A DNA stretch of 64,000 nucleotides, from the NCBI GenBank assembly GCA_900548115.1, contig URJL01000006.1:1-64000 (forward strand). The letters are read 5' to 3'. Of this stretch, positions 50,870 to 58,488 are shown one piece after another (the stretch's first letter is position 1; each line of letters starts with the position of its first letter). The stretch comes from an uncultured Eubacteriales bacterium. Its GTDB lineage: Bacteria > Bacillota > Clostridia > Oscillospirales > CAG-382. Under the pieces are notes generated by a model that ran no database searches, had not been told where the DNA came from, and worked only from the letters and a program-made list of their open reading frames with translations. The position numbers and the translations under genes are program-made.

Positions 50870-51400
50870 TTATTCTTTGAAAAGGCTCCCTCCGTGGCAA
50901 TCGAGCGCGACATAAACGGGAAAATTCGAAAGCGTGAGTCGCTTCACCGATTCGCATCCCAGCTCGGGAAAAGCAATAACATCGCATTCGGTGATGCACT
51001 TTGCCGCCAGCGCGCCCGCGCCGCCGATGGCACAGAAATAGACCGCACCGTTGCGGATAATCGCGTCAACAACCTCTTTCGAGCGTTTTCCCTTGCCGAT
51101 TACAGCGCACAGTCCGCGGTCAAGAAATTCGGGAGTGTACACGTCCATGCGGGACGAAGTGGTCGGACCGCAGGAGCCGATCGGGCTTCCCGGGCGCGCC
51201 GGGGTAGGACCCGCGTAATAAAGGCAGGCATCGCGGAGAGAAAAAGGAAGCGGGGCGTTTTCCGAAAGGAGCGCCCTTATTTTTTTGTGTGCGGCGTCGC
51301 GCGCGGTATAGCAAATGCCCGACAGAAAAACCTCGTCGCCCGCGTGAAGGCACGGGGCTTTTTCGCGCAGTTCTTCGATTCGAAAAGAATAGACCGCCAT
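50870..51400 (-). CDS. Class I fumarase/tartrate dehydratase beta-type subunit, orphan
   Basis: A 176-residue protein of the Fe-S hydro-lyase beta type. The family signature is in SPIGSCGPTTSSRMD, followed by LCAVIGKGK and CAIGGAGALAAKCI. In two-subunit fumarases the beta subunit forms the swivelling lid and works with a [4Fe-4S] alpha subunit, normally encoded just upstream. Here the upstream gene is a DivIVA-like protein and no alpha subunit is in the window, so the partner must be elsewhere or the protein has another role. GGGAG precedes the ATG. Confidence 0.85.
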   Translation of the reverse strand: MAVYSFRIEELREKAPCLHAGDEVFLSGICYTARDAAHKKIRALLSENAPLPFSLRDACLYYAGPTPARPGSPIGSCGPTTSSRMDVYTPEFLDRGLCAVIGKGKRSKEVVDAIIRNGAVYFCAIGGAGALAAKCITECDVIAFPELGCESVKRLTLSNFPVYVALDCHGGSLFKE

Positions 51401-51450
51401 ACGTTTCTCCCTTCTTCCAAGCTTTTATTTTCTTGTTTTTTGTCCGTTTT

Positions 51451-52110
51451 TTATTCGTCCTTGTTATCGTCCGAAAGGGTGCTTGCCACGCTGTCATAAA
51501 AGCCGCCGGCGGCATCCTTTACCTTTTCAAATGCCGACAAAAGCTCTTCGCGGCGCTTGTAAAGATATTTCACCTTGCGGATGTTCTCCTCCACCAGCTT
51601 TTCGCTCTCGGCATTGACGCGCGCGGCGTGTTCGTCGGCTTCGCGGCGCGCCTTTTCCAAAAGCTCGTCGGCTTCTCTTTTCGCCTTGGAAAGGATCCGA
51701 TCCGCCTCCGTTTTCGAGCGCTCCAGAATACCGCCCGCTTCGAGTTTGTCCGCATCGTATCGATGCGCCTTTTCACGGAACAAAAGATAATCCTTGCTCA
51801 TTTCGGCGTTCTTTTTCGAAAGCTCTTCGTTTTCGTTTTTCAGCTGTTCGATGGAGCTTTTCTGATTTTCGACATCGCTTTCCAGCAGTTCTTTTTCGCT
51901 TTTCAATTCGGAAAGCTCGGTCTTTTGCCGTTCGACCTCGTCGCGCAGCGGCGCAAGCTCCGACACCTCGGTCTCGAGGCGGGCGATCTCAAAATCGGTC
52001 TGTTCCTTGGCGACCCGCGCCTTTCGGTTCAGTTCCTCCAGATATTCCACAACCTGCGCCCGATTAAATCCTCCGATAGCACCGGAAAACAATGTTTTTT
52101 TCTTCGACAC
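51451..52110 (-). CDS. DivIVA-like coiled-coil protein
   Basis: A 219-residue protein. The N-terminus TLFSGAIGGFNRAQVVEYLEE resembles the membrane-binding lipid-anchor motif of DivIVA/GpsB proteins, followed by about 150 residues of heptad-rich coiled coil (ELKSEKELLESDVENQKSSI; RSKTEADRILSKAKREADE). Such proteins mark negative membrane curvature at poles and septa. Start taken as GTG 52110 with GAGG 9 bp upstream; TTG at 52125 is an alternative that overlaps the RBS. It lies 50 bp upstream of the fumarase-like gene in the same direction. Confidence 0.8.
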   Translation of the reverse strand: MSKKKTLFSGAIGGFNRAQVVEYLEELNRKARVAKEQTDFEIARLETEVSELAPLRDEVERQKTELSELKSEKELLESDVENQKSSIEQLKNENEELSKKNAEMSKDYLLFREKAHRYDADKLEAGGILERSKTEADRILSKAKREADELLEKARREADEHAARVNAESEKLVEENIRKVKYLYKRREELLSAFEKVKDAAGGFYDSVASTLSDDNKDE

Positions 52111-52187
52111 GATACTTTCCCTCAATTCGTTTATTTTCCGCGCCCGTCCGGGGCGTGAAATGCCGTTTACCGCTCTTTTGTTATTTC

Positions 52188-52216
52188 ATTGTAACACAAA
52201 ACGACAAAAAATGCAA
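52188..52216 (-). promoter_or_regulatory. Sigma-A promoter of the DivIVA-like gene
   Basis: On the minus strand TTGCAT (52216-52211) and TACAAT (52193-52188), 17-bp spacing. Confidence 0.75.
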
Positions 52217-52257
52217 TTCATTTTCGGCAGAATTTACGCCGTGTCCTTAAAATACGA

Positions 52258-52296
52258 AGAAGAAGTCCGCGAAAACGTTTTTTCGCGGACTTCTTT
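52258..52296 (-). terminator. Terminator of the flavodoxin operon
   Basis: A 16-bp stem (AAGAAGTCCGCGAAAA with its complement) and a 4-nt loop; on the minus strand it is followed by CGTATTTTAAG. It lies about 25 bp after the flavodoxin stop. Confidence 0.8.
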
Positions 52297-52324
52297 GGTT
52301 TTGGTTTTTGTTTTTCGTTTCGGT

Positions 52325-52750
52325 TTACGCCGCCAAAATTGCGCCCATGCCGCGGCAAGCGGAAAGAGTTTCCTCGTCGGGCGCGTCGTTGCAGATAACG
52401 CTTTCGCACGCAAGATGCGCTCCCGCGGCGCCGCATCGGCCTTCCCAATCGCGCATCCATTCGCCGTCTCCCCAGCCGTATGAGCCGAAAAGCGCGATCG
52501 TTTTACCCGAAAGGGCGCTCTCGCAGGCGGCAAACATCGGTTCAAACTCGCTTTCCTCCAGCTGTTCCGAACCCATAGAGGGACAGCCGAAAGCGACGGC
52601 GTCAAAGCCCGCAAGCAAATTTTGGTCGAATTCCGACGCGGTGAAAAGCGTTCCCTGTCCTCCGCTTTGTTCGATTCCCTCCATAACGGCGTTTGCCATT
52701 GCTTCGGTGTTGCCCGTTCCGCTCCAATATACTACGGCGACCTTTTTCAT
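52325..52750 (-). CDS. Flavodoxin
   Basis: A 141-residue FMN electron carrier of clostridial short-chain type. The phosphate loop is WSGTGNTEAMA (residues 9-19) and the isoalloxazine-binding loops are CPSMGSE and FGSYGWGDGEWM. It commonly replaces ferredoxin when iron is scarce. AAAGGAG precedes the ATG, which overlaps the DUF3793 stop codon (ATGA). Third gene of the operon behind two palindromic operators; this supports iron-linked control (inference). Confidence 0.95.
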   Translation of the reverse strand: MKKVAVVYWSGTGNTEAMANAVMEGIEQSGGQGTLFTASEFDQNLLAGFDAVAFGCPSMGSEQLEESEFEPMFAACESALSGKTIALFGSYGWGDGEWMRDWEGRCGAAGAHLACESVICNDAPDEETLSACRGMGAILAA

Positions 52751-53346
52751 ATTGCCTTTTCTCCTTTCGTTTCGTGCGTGGCTTCCGCCACGATCAGTCG
52801 TTCCATATCGTTATTTCTTTTATAGCATTTAGCATAGACTTCTTTGCACTTTTTATACCGCGCAAAGCACTTCTTCGCGCTCTTTTCGTCTCCGTACACC
52901 TTCCATGCTCCGCTGCGCTTCGAGCCTCCCGCGCCCTTTCGCATAAAGCCCAGAACGTCCTCGGGCGGATAGCCGAGAAACAGTCCGATCTCGTGCGGAA
53001 AATTTTCGTTTTTTTCCTGCGAAAGACAGTTTTTCATGCGTCGGGACAATTCGGCGACGCAAAGGGTCGGATTTTCAACGGGATAATGCTTCTTTTGCAA
53101 AAGCTCCTTGGAAAGGGTGTTTTGCATATCGCGCCGCAGGCGAGCGGGGCGGTAAAGATAAAGCTGTGCCCCGCCTTTTCCGTACAGCTTCAAAAGACGA
53201 AGCCCCTTCGGCAAAAGCGTTTTGTTAAAAGCGCGAATGCTTTCGTTTAAGCTTTTTTCCTCCTCGGCGGGGCAGTTGAAAAGGCTTCCCGTTTTCAGCC
53301 CCGCAAGGGTGGGCGACGCATAGCGTATGAGAAGCTCCTCAGACAC
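52747..53346 (-). CDS. DUF3793-family protein
   Basis: A 199-residue protein of unknown function. Family features are EELLIRYASPTLAGLKTGSLF at the N-terminus and HEIGLFLGYPPEDVLGFM in the C-terminal part, followed by a Lys/Cys-rich helix. The family is known to lie beside flavodoxin and ferrous-iron genes in Clostridia. No ATG is present; GTG 53346 is preferred because AAGG lies 8 bp upstream (GTG 53355 is an alternative). It overlaps the end of the DUF2325 gene by a few bases and the flavodoxin start by 4. Confidence 0.85.
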   Translation of the reverse strand: MSEELLIRYASPTLAGLKTGSLFNCPAEEEKSLNESIRAFNKTLLPKGLRLLKLYGKGGAQLYLYRPARLRRDMQNTLSKELLQKKHYPVENPTLCVAELSRRMKNCLSQEKNENFPHEIGLFLGYPPEDVLGFMRKGAGGSKRSGAWKVYGDEKSAKKCFARYKKCKEVYAKCYKRNNDMERLIVAEATHETKGEKAI

Positions 53347-53635
53347 GCGCCGCACCTTCTTTGCCGTGCTGTTCCAGCACCTGCTTCAAAGCCGATACGG
53401 AGCTTTGCGGACAGCGTACGACACGCTTTACGCGGTCTTTTGTACAGCAGAGGACCGAGTGAAGCATTTTGTGCGACATCGTCCCGATGAACAAAACCAG
53501 CAGATCGGGAGAGCCGATTCCCTTCATACTGCCCGTCACCTTGGTATAGACCTTCGCCTTGCAGTCATACGACTCGCAAAGCTCCTTATATCGCCGCTCC
53601 ATACATTCGTTTCCGCCTACGATCACTACGCTCAT
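53339..53635 (-). CDS. DUF2325-domain protein
   Basis: A 98-residue protein: SVVIVGGNECMERRYKELC at the N-terminus and LLVLFIGTMSHKMLHSVLCC in the centre are DUF2325 features (a small Rossmann-like domain). AAAGGAG precedes the ATG. First gene of the DUF2325-DUF3793-flavodoxin operon; its upstream region has two copies of a 16-bp palindrome, the nearer one only 17 bp before the ATG. Function unknown; its constant company with DUF3793 and flavodoxin suggests metal or redox homeostasis. Confidence 0.85.
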   Translation of the reverse strand: MSVVIVGGNECMERRYKELCESYDCKAKVYTKVTGSMKGIGSPDLLVLFIGTMSHKMLHSVLCCTKDRVKRVVRCPQSSVSALKQVLEQHGKEGAARV

Positions 53636-53651
53636 GTTGTCATCTCCTTTG

Positions 53652-53667
53652 GTTAGTTTTGACTAAC
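53652..53667. promoter_or_regulatory. Palindromic operator 1 (GTTAGT-N4-ACTAAC type)
   Basis: GTTAGTTTTGACTAAC. The 5-bp arms GTTAG/CTAAC are perfectly symmetric. It is of the kind bound by DtxR/IdeR-family metal regulators and lies 16 bp upstream of the DUF2325 start. Confidence 0.65.
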
Positions 53668-53685
53668 TATTAAATCGGAATCGCA

Positions 53686-53701
53686 GTTAGTTTTGACTAA
53701 T
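53686..53701. promoter_or_regulatory. Palindromic operator 2
   Basis: GTTAGTTTTGACTAAT, identical to the first site except for the last base, 34 bp away (about three helical turns). The intervening TTTAAT on the minus strand may be the -10 box. Confidence 0.62.
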
Positions 53702-53907
53702 CACCGTTTTAAAAAATTCGCCGTATCGGCTGCCTTTACTTTACCATAACAAAAGCGTGTTTTCTGCTCCGATCGGACAAAAAAACAATCCGTTTCGGCG
53801 GATTTTCTTTTTTGCGGAACTCTTTTCCTCTTTTTTCGTCTCATTAAACAGGAATTTCGAAAACGATTTATCCGTCTTTATAAAATTACACAAAAGGAGC
53901 GACATAC

Positions 53908-54399
53908 ATGAAAAAAACACTTTCCGCCCTTATTGCTCTTGCCCTTTCTCTTGCCTCGCTTCCCGCCCTTGCCGAAGCCGAAGCCGCCGAAGCTGTCGAA
54001 GAAACAAAAAGCTTTTCGCTCCTTGTCAACGGAAACGAGCTTGCGCTCGACGATCTTCCCGCAGAGCCTTATATCGAAGGCGAGACCGTGATGGTCCCGC
54101 TGCGCAAGATCGCCGAGGTCTTGGGATACAACGTCACATGGGATTACGACACGCAGTCGGTCACGGTGGACGATGATTCCATCCAAAAGGCGACGCTGAA
54201 AAACCGATCGTGCGAAGCGGTCTTTGAAGGGCATTTAAAGGTGATCGACATGAGCCGCACGATCGAAAATGAACAGGAGACCGTCGTGCGCGACGGATAT
54301 ACGTATGTTCCGCTCGAATTTTTCCGAGAGTTTTTGAACGAGACGATCGTTGAAAACGGCGTCATTTCGGTGTCGCCGCAAATGTGCGAGTTGAATTGA
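53908..54399 (+). CDS. Secreted copper-amine-oxidase N-terminal-domain (stalk) protein
   Basis: A 163-residue exported protein: signal peptide KKTLSALIALALSLASLPALA (cleavage near residue 22), then a stalk domain with FSLLVNGNELALDD, VMVPLRKIAEVLGYNVTWDY and GYTYVPLEFFREFL, the features of the copper amine oxidase N-terminal-like domain. In Clostridia this domain occurs in secreted wall-associated proteins and does not imply amine oxidase activity. AAAGGAG precedes the ATG. Monocistronic with a strong terminator. Confidence 0.88.
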   Translation: MKKTLSALIALALSLASLPALAEAEAAEAVEETKSFSLLVNGNELALDDLPAEPYIEGETVMVPLRKIAEVLGYNVTWDYDTQSVTVDDDSIQKATLKNRSCEAVFEGHLKVIDMSRTIENEQETVVRDGYTYVPLEFFREFLNETIVENGVISVSPQMCELN

Positions 54400-54424
54400 G
54401 CACGCATGCGGCGCCGCGTTAATC

Positions 54425-54462
54425 AAAAAGAGCGAAAAGCTTTAGCTTTTCGCTCTTTTTTC
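54425..54462. terminator. Bidirectional terminator
   Basis: AAAAAGAGCGAAAAGC-TTTA-GCTTTTCGCTCTTTTT: 16-bp stem between the stalk protein and asd. Confidence 0.93.
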
Positions 54463-54473
54463 TCTTGTTTCTT

Positions 54474-55568
54474 TTACCGCTCGTTCTTCGGAACAATATA
54501 TCCCTTCGCGCACAAAAGCTCGGCGATGAGCACCGCGCCGCCGGCGGCGCCGCGCAAAGTGTTGTGCGAAAGACCGACAAACTTATAATCGAAAAGGCTG
54601 TCCTCGCGCAGTCTGCCCGCCGAAACGCCCATACCGCCGTAAAGATCGCGGTCGAGCGCCGCCTGGGGACGGTTATCTTCCTCAAAATAGGTGATAAATT
54701 GCTCGGGCGCGGAGGGAAGCTTCAATTCCTGCGGCGCGCCGCGGAAGTTCTTCCATGCGTCGAGAATTTCTTCTTTCGAGGGCTTCTTTTCGAATCGGAC
54801 AAAGACCGCCGCCGTATGACCGTCGCTGACGGGAACACGGATACACTGGGTCGTGATAAGCGGCGCTTTCGCGCTCACGATCGCTCCGTTTTCGACCTTG
54901 CCCCAAATGCGAAGCGGCTCTTTTTCGCTCTTTTCCTCTTCGCCGCCGATGTAGGGAATGACGTTATCGATCATCTCGGGCCATTCCTTAAAGGTCTTGC
55001 CCGCGCCGGAAATAGCCTGATAGGTCGTGACGACGACGTCTTTTATTCCGAAAGGAAGAAGCGGCGTCAGCATGGGGACATAGCTCTGGATGGAGCAGTT
55101 GGGCTTTACGGCGATGAAGCCGAATTTTGTGCCGAGACGTTTTCTCTGCGCCTCGATTACGGCAAGATGTCCGTCGTTTATCTCGGGGATCACCATCGGA
55201 ACGTCGGGCGTTACGCGGTTGGCGGAATTATTCGAAACGACGGGCGTTTCGGTCTTGGCATAAGCCTCCTCCAGCGCGCGGATCTCGTCCTTTTTCATAT
55301 CGACGGCGCAGAAGGTAAAATCGCACATTGCCGAAACCTTTTCGACCTGCGCCGCGTCGTATACCGTCATTTCCGCAACGTCGGCGGGCATGGGTGTTTT
55401 CATCTTCCAGCGCTCGCCCACCGCTTCGCGATAGGTCTTTCCCGCCGAGCGGGCGCTTGCCGCCAAAACGGAAATTTCGAACCACGGATGCTCGTGCAAA
55501 AGCGTGATAAAACGCTGACCGACCATGCCGGTCGCGCCGATAATGCCTACTTTATACTTTTTATTCAT
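54474..55568 (-). CDS. asd: Aspartate-semialdehyde dehydrogenase
   Basis: Reduces aspartyl phosphate to aspartate semialdehyde for lysine, threonine, methionine and peptidoglycan precursors. The 364-residue protein has the NADP motif GATGMVGQRF, nucleophile Cys158 in VKPNCSIQ and catalytic His251 in RVPVSDGH. The sequence is of the archaeal/fungal-like branch, longer at the end than the enteric form. GGGAGATAA precedes the ATG. Monocistronic, promoter TTGACA-17-TATAAT; the leader is only ~45 nt, too short for a lysine riboswitch. Confidence 0.96.
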   Translation of the reverse strand: MNKKYKVGIIGATGMVGQRFITLLHEHPWFEISVLAASARSAGKTYREAVGERWKMKTPMPADVAEMTVYDAAQVEKVSAMCDFTFCAVDMKKDEIRALEEAYAKTETPVVSNNSANRVTPDVPMVIPEINDGHLAVIEAQRKRLGTKFGFIAVKPNCSIQSYVPMLTPLLPFGIKDVVVTTYQAISGAGKTFKEWPEMIDNVIPYIGGEEEKSEKEPLRIWGKVENGAIVSAKAPLITTQCIRVPVSDGHTAAVFVRFEKKPSKEEILDAWKNFRGAPQELKLPSAPEQFITYFEEDNRPQAALDRDLYGGMGVSAGRLREDSLFDYKFVGLSHNTLRGAAGGAVLIAELLCAKGYIVPKNER

Positions 55569-55617
55569 CGGTTATCTCCCTCAACATTAAAACGGTTCTG
55601 CAATACTGTATTCTTTA

Positions 55618-55646
55618 ATTATAACAAAAAGAATGCTTTCTGTCAA
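55618..55646 (-). promoter_or_regulatory. Consensus sigma-A promoter of asd
   Basis: On the minus strand TTGACA (55646-55641) and TATAAT (55623-55618), 17-bp spacing. Confidence 0.9.
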
Positions 55647-55681
55647 CCGCCGCGATGATTTTTCCGTGCCTTTCGCCCTTT

Positions 55682-56434
55682 TCATTCGGTAAGCGACACA
55701 CTTTTGTTCAAAAGCGCCTTCCGCTCCTTCCAATCGGGCATGAGCGACGACATGAGCGCATGAAAGCGCGCCGAATGATCGGGGTGAACAAAATGGCAAA
55801 GCTCGTGCAGGATCACATAATCGATACAGCGCGCGTCGGCTTCGGCAAGGCGGCGGTTGAGCGTTACGACGGCTTTTTTCGGCATACAGCTTCCCCAGCG
55901 CGATCGCATGACGCGCACGCGAAGAGAGGGGGTCGGGATCGCGTATCCGCGCGAAACGAGAAGCGCACGCATTTTTTCGGCCGCCTCGGGAAAATACGAG
56001 CGGCACTGCTCGGTCATAAACCGCTCCCAACGCTTTTTGATCTGTTCGCCGTCCGACGGGTCGTCGGCAAAAAAGGTGAGCGTTTTTCCGTCAAAGGCCG
56101 TCTTTTCGCGACTGCCCTCTTTTCGGTCTATGCGCAAAAGAATTTCGCGCCCGAAGAGGAAAAACGTATCGCCGTCGCGAAAATCGTGCAGTAAAATATT
56201 CTTCCCGCGCTCTTCTTTGACCTTTTCCCGCGCCTTTTTGATAAAATCGACGCGCGAGCGGACGAACGAATCGAGAAAAGCCTCTTCGGCGCGCGTCGGC
56301 GCCGTTACATAAACGCTTCCGTCGGGGCGCACGCGAAGATAGATGTTTTTCATTTTCTTTTTTTCGAGAAGATACGATATCTCCTCGCCGTCCGCCGAAA
56401 CCGTGCGTGCTTGCGTTTGCGTTTTCGTTTTCAT
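55682..56434 (-). CDS. YgjP-like (DUF45) zinc metallopeptidase
   Basis: A 250-residue protein with HELCHFVHPDH: zinc ligands His210, His214 and a third His at about 220, catalytic Glu211. The upstream RSRWGSCMPKK stretch is the family's second signature. No signal peptide or TM helix, so a cytosolic peptidase. Its ATG overlaps the stop of the GH13 gene (ATGA), so it is the last gene of the glycogen operon, though a metabolic link is not obvious. Confidence 0.9.
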   Translation of the reverse strand: MKTKTQTQARTVSADGEEISYLLEKKKMKNIYLRVRPDGSVYVTAPTRAEEAFLDSFVRSRVDFIKKAREKVKEERGKNILLHDFRDGDTFFLFGREILLRIDRKEGSREKTAFDGKTLTFFADDPSDGEQIKKRWERFMTEQCRSYFPEAAEKMRALLVSRGYAIPTPSLRVRVMRSRWGSCMPKKAVVTLNRRLAEADARCIDYVILHELCHFVHPDHSARFHALMSSLMPDWKERKALLNKSVSLTE

Positions 56435-58410
56435 CCGTTCTCCTTTGCGCTCGGTGCCTTTTTCGAAAGAAAGATCGCGCAGGAAAAGGGCGAAAGTGAA
56501 AAATCGCCGTCCGCCGAAAAATCCTCTTTTCGCAAAAGCTCCGCCGCGTCGTCTTCAAGAGTCAGCAGGAAATCCTCTTTCCCGCAGTTGACCGCAACCG
56601 TGACCGTCTCGTCGGGCAAAGTGCGCTCAAAGACAAACACGCCGTTTTCGGCATGTTTTACCGAAAGCCCGCCGCGGCAAAGAGCGCGGCAGGTGCGGCG
56701 GAGATGGCCGAGAAGTCGATAATGCGCCAAAAGCTCTTCGTCCTCGCGCCCCCACGGGAAGGTCGCGCGGCAGAACGGATCGTGTCCCCCCTGCACGCCC
56801 GCCTCGTCGCCGTAAAAGACCGACGGCGTTCCGGGCAGAGTAAATTGCAAAACCGACGCGCACAAAAGCTTTTGCTTTCCCGCACGGTATTCCTCTTCGT
56901 TCAGGCGAAAATGTGAAAGCGCGCGGTTGGAAAGCCCGTGATGGCGCTCGGTCCCGAGAACCGTCAAAATGCGTTCGGTGTCATGCGTCCCGAGAAGATT
57001 CATAAGAGTCAGCGACACAAAAGACGGATAGCTCGAATAAATATCCGAGACGGTATCGTAAAGTGCCCGCGCGTCGCCCTCCTTTACAAAGCGGACGATC
57101 GCGTCCTTGACGGGATAATTCATCACGCCGTCGAGCTGTTTCCCGCAAAAATAGGCGCGTCTCCGGCCGTAGGCGATCTTGTCGGCGGCGTTTTCCCACA
57201 CCTCGCCGAGAACGACTCCGTCGCCCTTTTCGTTCTTCACGGTCTTGCGAAGCTTTTCCAAAAAATGCGGCGGCAGCTCGTCGGCGACATCCAGTCGATA
57301 GCCCGTGATTCCCTCGCGAAGATACTTTGCGACAATGCCGTCTTCTCCGACGAGATACTCTTCGGCCTGCGGGTTGTGAAGATTTAATTTCGGCAGTATC
57401 GTGATGCCCCACCAGCATTCGTAATCGTTCGGGAAACGGCGGAAGATGAACCAGTCATGGTAAGGCGAAGACTCTGCCTGATACGCGCCGACCGACGGGT
57501 AGCGCCCGTAACGGTTGAAATACAGGCTGTCGTCGCCCGTATGATTGAAAACGCCGTCCAAGATCACGCGGATATTCCGCTCTCGACAGGCGCAAAGAAG
57601 CGTCCGAAGTCCTTCTTCTCCCCCGAACATCGCATCGACCGCGCCGTAATTGCCCGTGTCGTATTTGTGGTTGGAGTAAGCGTCGAAGATCGGGCTTAAA
57701 TAAAGAAGATTCACGCCGAGCGATTCAAGATAATCGAGCTTTTCGGCAATTCCGTACAGCGTGCCGCCGAAGAACATATTGTTGGCGCAGAAATCTCCCG
57801 GTTTTTCGCCGTATTGCGGCACGCCGTTTTCCCAGTCCTCGTTCAGAACGGCATTTTCTTTTTTCGGAACGGGGACGCTGCCCTTACAAAAGCGGTCGAC
57901 GAAAATGTGATACATCACCGCGTCCTTATACCAATCGGGCGTTTCGAAACCGTCCTCATAAACGAGCATTTTAAAGGGCTGCGCCGCGTTTTCTTCGGTC
58001 AGCACCCCGTCGACGTTGTTGACCGACGAGAGGGCAAAAACATCGTTTCCCGACGAAAACAAGACCGTGAAAAACAAAAGCCCCGTGCCGCGCGCGTTCC
58101 CGCCGTCGGGACGCGGATTCAAAGCCGTATCCGTAATAAGAGCCGAAACCGAGAAGGAAAGACGGTACGTTTCAACTCCGTTTTCGCACTTTTCTTTTTG
58201 AAAGGCAAGACGCGCTCTTTTTTCGCCGCCGTCGCAAAACACCGACAAGACGGGTGCATAGACGCCGAGCGTCTGCGGGACAAAAAGAACGAATTCCGCG
58301 TTTTCGCTCTGTGAATACGCCTTGCTGAGACGGAAAGTGCCGTTCTCGGTCCGGTTTTTCAAAACGATCGGTTCATCGCGGGAAAGCGCCCGCGGGTCAA
58401 GGAAATACAT
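56431..58410 (-). CDS. GH13 alpha-glycosidase with N-terminal beta-sandwich domain (neopullulanase-like)
   Basis: A 659-residue cytoplasmic enzyme acting on alpha-glucans. Residues 1-150 form an N-terminal beta-domain; the TIM barrel follows, with conserved regions DGVFNHTG (I), GYRLDVADE (II, nucleophile Asp), VLGEVWE (III, acid/base Glu) and LLGTHDTER (IV, Asp). The end is a beta domain (VAVNCGKEDFLLTLE). It resembles neopullulanase/cyclomaltodextrinase enzymes, which cut maltodextrins. It follows glgP by 78 bp containing a hairpin and overlaps the next gene by 4 bp. In context, it should process branched or linear dextrins released during glycogen turnover. Confidence 0.92.
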   Translation of the reverse strand: MYFLDPRALSRDEPIVLKNRTENGTFRLSKAYSQSENAEFVLFVPQTLGVYAPVLSVFCDGGEKRARLAFQKEKCENGVETYRLSFSVSALITDTALNPRPDGGNARGTGLLFFTVLFSSGNDVFALSSVNNVDGVLTEENAAQPFKMLVYEDGFETPDWYKDAVMYHIFVDRFCKGSVPVPKKENAVLNEDWENGVPQYGEKPGDFCANNMFFGGTLYGIAEKLDYLESLGVNLLYLSPIFDAYSNHKYDTGNYGAVDAMFGGEEGLRTLLCACRERNIRVILDGVFNHTGDDSLYFNRYGRYPSVGAYQAESSPYHDWFIFRRFPNDYECWWGITILPKLNLHNPQAEEYLVGEDGIVAKYLREGITGYRLDVADELPPHFLEKLRKTVKNEKGDGVVLGEVWENAADKIAYGRRRAYFCGKQLDGVMNYPVKDAIVRFVKEGDARALYDTVSDIYSSYPSFVSLTLMNLLGTHDTERILTVLGTERHHGLSNRALSHFRLNEEEYRAGKQKLLCASVLQFTLPGTPSVFYGDEAGVQGGHDPFCRATFPWGREDEELLAHYRLLGHLRRTCRALCRGGLSVKHAENGVFVFERTLPDETVTVAVNCGKEDFLLTLEDDAAELLRKEDFSADGDFSLSPFSCAIFLSKKAPSAKENG

Positions 58411-58433
58411 AAATTTCTCCGTAAAAAATTTGA

Positions 58434-58476
58434 AACGGAGCCGCCCGAAAAAATCGCGGTGCGGCTCCGTTTTTTC
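58434..58476 (-). terminator. Hairpin between glgP and the GH13 gene (partial terminator)
   Basis: An 11-bp stem AACGGAGCCGC / GCGGCTCCGTT with a 16-nt loop. The minus-strand side has TCAAATTTTTT, so it may lower or process transcription into the GH13 gene rather than stop it. Confidence 0.6.
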
Positions 58477-58488
58477 GATTGGGTCTTC

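Noticed and set aside
55569..55646. Lysine riboswitch or T-box before asd
   Set aside because: The leader is only about 45 nt between promoter and start codon, too short for either.
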